A stretch of 57,752 nt of DNA, taken from contig NZ_AFRW01000016.1 in the NCBI RefSeq assembly GCF_000220985.1, positions 1 to 57,752 on the forward strand, read 5' to 3'. The position numbers and the translations under genes are program-made. Positions 52,191 through 57,752 of this stretch are shown piece by piece. The first letter of the stretch is position 1, and the number at the start of each line of letters is the position of its first letter. The notes beneath the pieces are model-generated. The model was not told the DNA's origin. It did not search any database and saw only the letters and a list, made by a program, of their open reading frames with translations. Origin of the DNA: Nesterenkonia sp. F (GTDB taxonomy: Bacteria; Actinomycetota; Actinomycetes; Actinomycetales; Micrococcaceae).

Positions 52191-54413
52191 GCGCGTGGTG
52201 GTGGCGTCGACGCCCAGGTGGTGCGCGATGAAGGCGTAGTCCCAGGCGCGGTCCTTCCAGGCCTCGTACCGGCCGGAGGCGCCGCCGTGGCCGCCGTCCA
52301 TCTCGATCTTGAACACGATCGGCGCCTCGCCCTGCTGGTGCTCGCGCAGCCGCTGCACCCACTTGGTCGGCTCCACATAGAGCACGCGGGTGTCGTTGAG
52401 CGAGGTCACCGCCGCGATCGCTGGGTAGGCGGTGTCCCGGACGTTCTCATACGGCGAGTAGGACTTCATGCACCAGTAGACGTCCCCGTCGGTGATCGGG
52501 TTGCCCCACTCCTCCCACTCCAGGGCCGAGAGCGGCAGGTCCGGATCCAGGATGGAGGTCAGATTGTCCACGAAGGGCACCTGCGCGACGATCGCGACGT
52601 ACTTCTCCGGCGCCAAGTTGGCCACCGCGCCCATCAGCAGCCCGCCGGCCGAGCCGCCCCAGGCGGCGATGCGCTCGGCGTCGGCCCAGCCGGTCTCGAC
52701 CAGGTGGTCGGTGGCGGTGACGAAGTCGCGGAACGTGTTGGGCTTGGCCAGCTTCTTGCCGTCCTCGTACCAGCGGCGGCCCAGCTCGCCGCCGCCGCGG
52801 ACATGGGCGACGGCGACGACGATCCCGCGGTCCAGCAGCGACAGGCGCGGCACCGAGAAGTGCGGATCCATGCTGATCTCGTAGGAGCCGTAGCCGATGA
52901 CCAGCGTCGGGTTGGTGGCGTCCGGGGTCACATCGCGGTGGTGCAGGACCGTCACCGGCACCTGGACCTGATGTCCGGAGGCGCCGACGTCGTCGGTGGG
53001 CGCCCAGATCCGCGTGGCGCGGTAGGCGTCCAGGTCGACGTCGTGCACCGGGGTCTCGCGGCGCAGGATCGGCTCCGGCGCGCCGTCCCCCTCCGCGACG
53101 TGGGGGACGTCGTAGATCCGCGGCGGGGTGAGCCAGGACGTGTAGACCACGCGGAATAGCGGCGCCTCATAGCGTGCGGAGGCGAGGAAGCAGCTGTAGA
53201 GCTCTTCGTCGAAGATCAGCCCGTCCAGCTGCGAGGTCGGCGTCGGGGCCGCGCCGTCGCGCACGGCCCGCAGCGTGGCCAGCGGCAGGCGCTGGACCGA
53301 CTCGATGGTGTCACGCCGGGCGCTGACCAGGACCTGCGCGGCGGTGACGGCCACACCCTCGAGCTTCACCGTGTCCTCGTGCGGCAGCACGGTGGTGCCC
53401 AGGTCCAGCGTCTCGGCCTCGACCTGAGCGCGCAGGGCCGCGGCGGACGTCAGCGAGAGCGCGTTGTTCGGGCCGGACTGGTTATGTGTGACCAGCAGCA
53501 GGCGCTCGCCGTCGAGCTCGATCGGCTCCACGGTGTGCAGCAGCCGGCGGGCGGCGCTGATCAGCAGCTGCGGCTCGGCGTCGGGATCGGTGAGGTCCAG
53601 CAGGCGCGTCTCGTCGTACTCGGCGTTGCCGGAGACGATCAGCAGCTCCCGCTCGTCGGCGGAGGCCTCGACACCGGTCCAGAGCTGCTCGTCGTCGATC
53701 TGCAGCAGCAGCCGGTCCGAGCTGGCCGGTGTGCCGACAGCGTGGACCCAGAGCTGGTGGGGGCGCCAGGCGGCGTCGGCGACCATGTAGTAGGCGCGCT
53801 CGCCGGCCGGGTCCAGCACCGGGCCGCCGTGGACGTTCTCCACCGCCTCGTCCAGCGTCTCGCCGGTGGTCAGGTCGCGGAAGCGCAGCGTGTGGTGCTC
53901 GTCGCCGGAGGTGTCCTCGCTGTAGGCCAGCAGCCGCCCGGCGCGATCAGCGCCCAGGCCGCCGAGCTGATAGAAGGGGTGCTTCGCCGCCTCGGCGTTG
54001 GTGTCGAAGTAGGTCTGCTCGCCGTCCAGCGCGACGCCGGGCTCGATCTCCGGCGGCGTCCAGGCGGCCAGGCCGCCGTCGTCGGGCTGGGCCGGCACCC
54101 GGCAGAAGACCGGGTGCTGCTCGCCCTCGATGGTGCGGGTGAAGTACCACCAGTCGCCCTGGCGCGAGGGCACCGACAGGTCCGTCTCCACGGTGCGGTG
54201 CGTGGTCTCGGCGAAGAACGCGTCGCGCAGCGGCTGCTGGTCGGCGGTGACGGCCTCGGTGTAGGCGTTCTCGGCGTGCAGGTGGTCATGGACCTCCTGC
54301 GACTCCTTGTCCCGGAGCCACTCGTACGGATCGACGACGGTGTCGCCGTGGTGGGTGCGCTCGACGGGGACCTGCTTCGCCCGCGGGGGAGCGGGGGTGG
54401 TGGCGTCAGACAT
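52188..54413 (-). CDS. ptrB: Oligopeptidase B-like S9 family serine peptidase
   Basis: A 741-residue prolyl-oligopeptidase-family peptidase. The N-terminal DPYEWLRDKES precedes a seven-bladed beta-propeller (to about residue 440). The alpha/beta-hydrolase part has catalytic Ser in WGGSAGGLLMG, Asp in SLNDTRVLYVEP and His in MDGGHGGASGR. GHVRGGGELGRRWY-type and YGSYEISMDP segments are typical of oligopeptidase B, which cuts short peptides after basic residues in the cytoplasm. ATG 54413 lies six bases after TTGAAT (complement of 54420-54425), favoured over ATG 54425. Confidence 0.9.
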   Translation of the reverse strand: MSDATTPAPPRAKQVPVERTHHGDTVVDPYEWLRDKESQEVHDHLHAENAYTEAVTADQQPLRDAFFAETTHRTVETDLSVPSRQGDWWYFTRTIEGEQHPVFCRVPAQPDDGGLAAWTPPEIEPGVALDGEQTYFDTNAEAAKHPFYQLGGLGADRAGRLLAYSEDTSGDEHHTLRFRDLTTGETLDEAVENVHGGPVLDPAGERAYYMVADAAWRPHQLWVHAVGTPASSDRLLLQIDDEQLWTGVEASADERELLIVSGNAEYDETRLLDLTDPDAEPQLLISAARRLLHTVEPIELDGERLLLVTHNQSGPNNALSLTSAAALRAQVEAETLDLGTTVLPHEDTVKLEGVAVTAAQVLVSARRDTIESVQRLPLATLRAVRDGAAPTPTSQLDGLIFDEELYSCFLASARYEAPLFRVVYTSWLTPPRIYDVPHVAEGDGAPEPILRRETPVHDVDLDAYRATRIWAPTDDVGASGHQVQVPVTVLHHRDVTPDATNPTLVIGYGSYEISMDPHFSVPRLSLLDRGIVVAVAHVRGGGELGRRWYEDGKKLAKPNTFRDFVTATDHLVETGWADAERIAAWGGSAGGLLMGAVANLAPEKYVAIVAQVPFVDNLTSILDPDLPLSALEWEEWGNPITDGDVYWCMKSYSPYENVRDTAYPAIAAVTSLNDTRVLYVEPTKWVQRLREHQQGEAPIVFKIEMDGGHGGASGRYEAWKDRAWDYAFIAHHLGVDATTTR

Positions 54414-54486
54414 GGCCCCATTCAATCAGGTGGGGCGCAGGCGGGGCGTCGCCTCTGAGTCGTCGCCCGATCCCTCACCTGATCCG

Positions 54487-55158
54487 TCATCTCGCGTCGG
54501 GGGCGTCCAGCCGGGCGCGGGCGACGATGACGGCCAGCTGAGCGCCGGTGTCGGCGCCGACCTTGTCCATCGCGCGGCGGACGGTGGACTTCACCGTGCT
54601 GGGGGAGAGGTGCAGCGTCTCGGCGATGTCCTGATAGGTCCTGCCGTCGCCGATCAGGCCGGCCACCTGGACCTCGCGGTCGGCGAGGTCGGCGGCCTGG
54701 CGGCGCGCGTCCTGGCACACCTGGTCGGTGGTCGGGGTGACATAGCTGGCGATCAGCCGCGAGGTCATCGCCGGCGAGATCATCGGGTCGCCGTCGTGGG
54801 TCATGCGGATCGCAGTGGCCAGCAGGTCCGGGGCGTCGTTCTTCAGCAGAAAGCCTGTGGCCCCGGCGTCGAGGGCGCCGCGCAGGTAGTGGTCGGTGTC
54901 GAAGCTGGTCACCGCCAGCACCGTCGGCGGGGTCAGCAGCCGGCGGAGCCGCCGGGTGGTCTCGACCCCGTCCAGGGCCCCGCGCAGGTGCAGGTCCATC
55001 AGCACGACGTCGGGCTGGTGGGCCCTGACCGCCTCGACGGCCTCCGGCCCGGAGCCGGCGGTGCCGACGACGTCGACATCCTCCTCCGGCTTCAGGATGT
55101 TCTGCAGCGAACCCAGGACCAGGGGGTCGTCGTCGACTGCCACCACGGAGATCTGCAC
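54487..55158 (-). CDS. NarL/LuxR-family response regulator
   Basis: A 223-residue regulator. The receiver domain (residues 1-120) has the acidic pocket VVAVDDDP (Asp ~9-11), the phospho-acceptor in VVLMDLHL (Asp ~55), the Thr/Ser in AVTSFDTD and Lys in GFLLKND. The C-terminal LuxR helix-turn-helix is GRTYQDIAETLHLSPSTVKSTVRRAMDKVG. GTG 55158 stands six bases after TAGACT (complement of 55165-55170), so it has its own leaderless promoter despite the histidine kinase gene 62 bp upstream. Targets unknown. Confidence 0.92.
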   Translation of the reverse strand: MQISVVAVDDDPLVLGSLQNILKPEEDVDVVGTAGSGPEAVEAVRAHQPDVVLMDLHLRGALDGVETTRRLRRLLTPPTVLAVTSFDTDHYLRGALDAGATGFLLKNDAPDLLATAIRMTHDGDPMISPAMTSRLIASYVTPTTDQVCQDARRQAADLADREVQVAGLIGDGRTYQDIAETLHLSPSTVKSTVRRAMDKVGADTGAQLAVIVARARLDAPDAR

Positions 55159-55220
55159 CCGGGCAGTCTACCAACGGGGTGTCGACCAGCGTCGCGAGCA
55201 GGCAGGCTCCGGGCCGCGGC

Positions 55221-56282
55221 TCAGGCGTCGGCGTCGTCCGCCGCCCACGGCAGGTGCACAGTGAGCGTGAACAGACCGTCGGCGTGCTGGACGTCCGCGG
55301 TGCCGCCCAGCAGCTCGGCCCGCTCCCGGATGCCGGTCAGTCCGGTGCCGGAGCCTGCGGTGAAGTCGGGCGAGTCCGCGGCGCGGTTGCTGATCCGCAG
55401 GTCGAAGCCCCGGCCGGGAGCGCCGGAGATGCTGACCTCCGCGGCCCGGTCGCTGCTGTGCCGCAGGACGTTGGTCAGCGCCTCCCCGATGATGCGGCGA
55501 ACGGTGTGCTGCAGGGCCTGCGGTGCGGTCGAGTAGCCGTCGACCAGTACGAAGGGGCGCACCTGCACCCCCTGGGCGGAGGCCTCGTCGAAGAGCGCCT
55601 GCAGATCGGCGATCCCCCGGGGCGCGGGAGCCGGAGCGTCGTCGTCGGCCCCGCCCTCCCGCAGCGAGGTCAGCAGGGAGCGCAGGTTGGTGAGCGCCTG
55701 GTCCGCGTAGTCGCGGGTGGTGCGCAGGCCCTCGCGGAGCTGGGGATCCTGAGTGGTCTGGACGGCCTTCTCCAGCCCGCCCACGTGCAGGGAGAGCCCG
55801 GAGAGGTCGGAGGCGAGGGTGTCGTGCACCTCCCGGGCCAGCTCGTCGCGCTCGCGCCGGCGGGTCAGCTGCTCGGAGAGCTGTTCGCTGGTGTGCTCGG
55901 CGGCGCGGGCCTGGGCCGCGGCGGCGTCGGCGGAGCGGCGCTGGCGGGTCCACAGGGAGATGCCCAGCACCAGGCCGAGGCACAGCACCGTCAGCGCGAC
56001 GACGGTGATCTGACCGGTGCGTCGATGCTCCTCATCCGCCCAGCTGGAGAGCGCATGCAGGTGCAGGCCCGCGCTGACCAGGATCACCGCGATGCCGGCC
56101 GCCGCGACCGCCCAGTGCCACCGCCGGCGAGCCCGGACGATCCATACCGTCAGCCCCACCGCCAGCACGAAGGGATCCAGGCCCAGCAGCAGCGCGACGA
56201 CGGTGCCGGCGAGCATCGGCACCAGCGGGGCCCGGCGGTAGAGGGGCAGGGTGAGCAGCGCCAGCATGCCCAGCCCGGCCAT
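55221..56282 (-). CDS. NarL-type sensor histidine kinase (main frame; N-terminal part lies in another frame)
   Basis: From ATG 56282 a 353-residue frame. It has about four helices (MAGLGMLALLTLPLY, MLAGTVVALLLGLDPF, WAVAAAGIAVILVSAGL, VALTVLCLGLVLGISLW), a coiled-coil linker, the HisKA_3 phospho-site ELAREVHDTLASDLSGL, and a HATPase domain (IIGEALTNVLRHS for the N box, SGTGLTGIRERAELLGG for the G box). The partner is the response regulator downstream. The first helix of the usual N-terminal domain is missing in this frame but is found just upstream in another (56282-56443), so the true gene probably starts at 56443. TGATG coupling at 56280-56284 offers the alternative of two overlapping genes. 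Confidence 0.88.
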   Translation of the reverse strand: MAGLGMLALLTLPLYRRAPLVPMLAGTVVALLLGLDPFVLAVGLTVWIVRARRRWHWAVAAAGIAVILVSAGLHLHALSSWADEEHRRTGQITVVALTVLCLGLVLGISLWTRQRRSADAAAAQARAAEHTSEQLSEQLTRRRERDELAREVHDTLASDLSGLSLHVGGLEKAVQTTQDPQLREGLRTTRDYADQALTNLRSLLTSLREGGADDDAPAPAPRGIADLQALFDEASAQGVQVRPFVLVDGYSTAPQALQHTVRRIIGEALTNVLRHSSDRAAEVSISGAPGRGFDLRISNRAADSPDFTAGSGTGLTGIRERAELLGGTADVQHADGLFTLTVHLPWAADDADA

Positions 56283-56443
56283 CACCGCGCCGAGGTCCGT
56301 GGCTCCCCGGTGGCGGGGTCGGCCAGGGCGGGATCCGTCATCGTCGCCGACACCAGGATCAGCAGGCCGACGACGATCATCGTGAGCACGATGAGAGCGG
56401 AGACGACGGCGCGCACGGGCCGGGGCCAGGTTCGGGGGAGCAT
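56282..56443 (-). pseudogene. Displaced N-terminus of the histidine kinase (first transmembrane helix)
   Basis: From ATG 56443, six bases after TACACT (complement of 56450-56455), the frame reads MLPRTWPRPVRAVVSALIV and one helix, then stops with TGA overlapping ATG 56282. Adding one C to the C4 run at 56305-56308 would join it in frame to GATDLGAVMAGLGML of the kinase. A separate 53-residue membrane peptide is the other reading. Confidence 0.6.
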
Positions 56444-56627
56444 CCCGCCAGTGTAATGAGAGCCCTCCGCCGCTCGGAGGCCGGATCGGGCCGCGGAGTC
56501 TGCCCGATCGGGCATCCTTCTCGGCCCGATCCGGCGTACCGCGGCGGGGCGGGGGTCCGAGAGGCTCGTCGGAGCACATCGACGTGCATCATGCACAGCA
56601 CTCCAGAGAAGAGAGCAGGTACTCCCG

Positions 56628-57482
56628 ATGACCACGACCCATGCTGGATCCGCCGCCGTCGACTCCGGCCCTCGCCGGAACGTCCTGAGCCTGATCGCCC
56701 TGATCACCGCGATCCTCGGGACGATCTTCGCCTGTCTGCCCGGAGCGCTGATCGTCGGCTGGGTGCTGCTGCCGATCGCGTTCATCCTGGCGCTGGTGTC
56801 CCTGTTCCTGCGGGGAAGGAGGCGCGGCACCGGGATCGCCGCACTGATCGTGTCGGTGGTGGGCACCGTCATCGGCGTCATCGTCTTCTTCGCGGTGGTC
56901 GCCGACTCCTTCGACGAGGCCTTCTCGGACGAGGCCACCGTCGAGGAGCCGGCCGCCGGAGAGGGCGACGCCGATGAGGCCGGAGCTGAGCAGTCCGGCT
57001 CCGAGGAGTCCGGATCCGGCGACTCCGCCTCCGAGGAGGCCGCCGACGGCGAGCCGGGCACCCGGGAGAACCCCTATCCGCTGGGCGCGGAGATCTCCAC
57101 CTCCGACTGGACGGTGACGGTCGACGGCGTGGACCTGGACGCCACCGACGCCGTGCTGGCGGAGAACGAGTTCAACGAGGCGCCGGCGGAGGGCCGGACC
57201 TACATCCTGGTCGACGTCACCGCGCAGTACACCGGCGACGACTCCGAGGGCAGCATGCCGATGCTGAGCGTCGCGTACGTCTCCCCGGAGGGGAACACGT
57301 TCGACGGCACCGAGATGTCCGCCGTGGCTCCGGACAGCTTCGACTCGATGAGCACGCTCTACGAGGGCGCCTCGACGTCTGGGAACATCGCGCTGCAGGT
57401 GCCCGCCGACGGCGTCGAGGACGGGACGCTCCGGGTCTCGCCGAGCATGCTCGCCGACGACGTGTTCGTCGCAGTGGGCTGA
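56628..57482 (+). CDS. Membrane-anchored DUF4352 domain protein
   Basis: A 284-residue protein. Two helices (about 20-62 region, VLSLIALITAILGTIF and LLPIAFILALVSLFL, then IAALIVSVVGTVIGVIVFF) resemble a DUF4190-type membrane part. A very acidic Glu/Ser/Gly/Ala linker follows (to ~145). The C-terminal extracytoplasmic DUF4352 domain (RENPYPLGAEIS, GRTYILVDVTAQYTGDD, STLYEGASTSGNIALQVP) has a telokin-like beta-sandwich. DUF4352 proteins are secreted or surface-bound and of unknown role. It is divergent from the histidine kinase, so it could be a target of that system. Confidence 0.82.
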   Translation: MTTTHAGSAAVDSGPRRNVLSLIALITAILGTIFACLPGALIVGWVLLPIAFILALVSLFLRGRRRGTGIAALIVSVVGTVIGVIVFFAVVADSFDEAFSDEATVEEPAAGEGDADEAGAEQSGSEESGSGDSASEEAADGEPGTRENPYPLGAEISTSDWTVTVDGVDLDATDAVLAENEFNEAPAEGRTYILVDVTAQYTGDDSEGSMPMLSVAYVSPEGNTFDGTEMSAVAPDSFDSMSTLYEGASTSGNIALQVPADGVEDGTLRVSPSMLADDVFVAVG

Positions 57483-57528
57483 GGCGCCCGGTCCGGGTGC
57501 CCGCAGGTGACCATCTGGTGCATACGTC

Positions 57529-57572
57529 GACGGACGGCCCGTCGCCGCGAAGAGCGGGCCGGGCCGTCCGTC
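57529..57572 (+). terminator. Terminator after the DUF4352 gene
   Basis: GACGGACGGCCC (57529-57540) pairs perfectly with GGGCCGTCCGTC (57561-57572), with a 20-nt loop that can pair further. It lies 46 bp after the stop. The rest of the window, 57573-57752, shows no gene I can support. Confidence 0.75.
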
Positions 57573-57752
57573 CGACTGTTGCGGCGCCGTCGTCGGCCTG
57601 AGGATCCCCGATCTTTCGAAGGATCATCGTGAAACAGCACGGGGACTCTGCGAATACTCGGTGATCGTGGGAGCGGGGCCGCCACTCGCCGGTCCCCGAC
57701 GGCGGCCCGCAGCCCCGCGCCGCACTCACTCCTCGTGCCCGGCCGGATCCAT

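Overview
The window is GC-rich actinobacterial chromosome. The most likely source is the family Micrococcaceae, for example a Nesterenkonia-, Kocuria- or Arthrobacter-like organism; the genus is inference. Grounds: very high GC; a C50-carotenoid operon of crtB-crtI-crtYe-crtYf-crtEb type; a coproporphyrin ferrochelatase with the actinobacterial cysteine motif; pcrA near sucCD; a phosphatase-ResA-CcdA-ResB-CcsB block; a menaquinone block; and many genes whose start codon lies 6-7 nt after a TANNNT box with no Shine-Dalgarno sequence (leaderless transcripts). No phage, IS element or CRISPR array was seen.

Layout. 1-3942: molybdoenzyme block (moeA 3' end, fdhD, FdhF/YdeP-type oxidoreductase). 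4172-6195: cold-shock protein and a convergent 14-TM drug exporter with a perfect 20-bp operator-like palindrome upstream. 6508-10411: SigK-like stress module: fasciclin lipoprotein, ECF sigma factor, RskA-type anti-sigma factor and a membrane-anchored sulfite-oxidase-family molybdoprotein. The first and last genes of this module carry the same distinctive promoter, so they look like targets of the sigma factor encoded between them. 10437-16852: flavin ene-reductase, MarR regulator and, divergently, idi-crtB-crtI-crtYe-crtYf-crtEb. 16905-19227: coproporphyrin ferrochelatase, a frameshifted pyrimidine-dimer glycosylase, a VOC protein and tRNA-Arg(CCT).

19308-24969: membrane protein, pcrA/uvrD helicase, sucC-sucD. 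25074-31636: a voltage-sensor-like membrane protein, a ferritin-like/VIT1 metal transporter with two repeated DtxR/MntR-like sites upstream, an inositol monophosphatase-family enzyme, a long palindrome, an App1-like phosphatase, a mannosyltransferase and a TauE/SafE permease. 31750-36732: DUF6350 protein, DUF4031-HD fusion, purN, a small membrane protein and a Q/Y/P-rich membrane protein. 36837-42187: histidine phosphatase and the System II cytochrome c maturation genes resA-like, ccdA, resB, ccsB. 42275-49482: small DUF proteins, then menA, menE and menB on the minus strand, with an aldo/keto reductase and an RHH-Doc toxin-antitoxin pair between menE and menB. 49533-57482: frameshifted GNAT, DUF2332 protein, methyltransferase, oligopeptidase B, a two-component system and a DUF4352 protein.

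Five genes look altered by one-base indels in G/C runs (cspA, the dimer glycosylase, menE, GNAT, the histidine kinase). That pattern suggests sequencing error as much as real pseudogenes. The points most worth checking are the shared SigK-type promoter pair, the repeated metal-regulator-like sites upstream of the VIT1 gene, the 27-bp-arm palindrome between divergent promoters, and the pore-less voltage-sensor protein.
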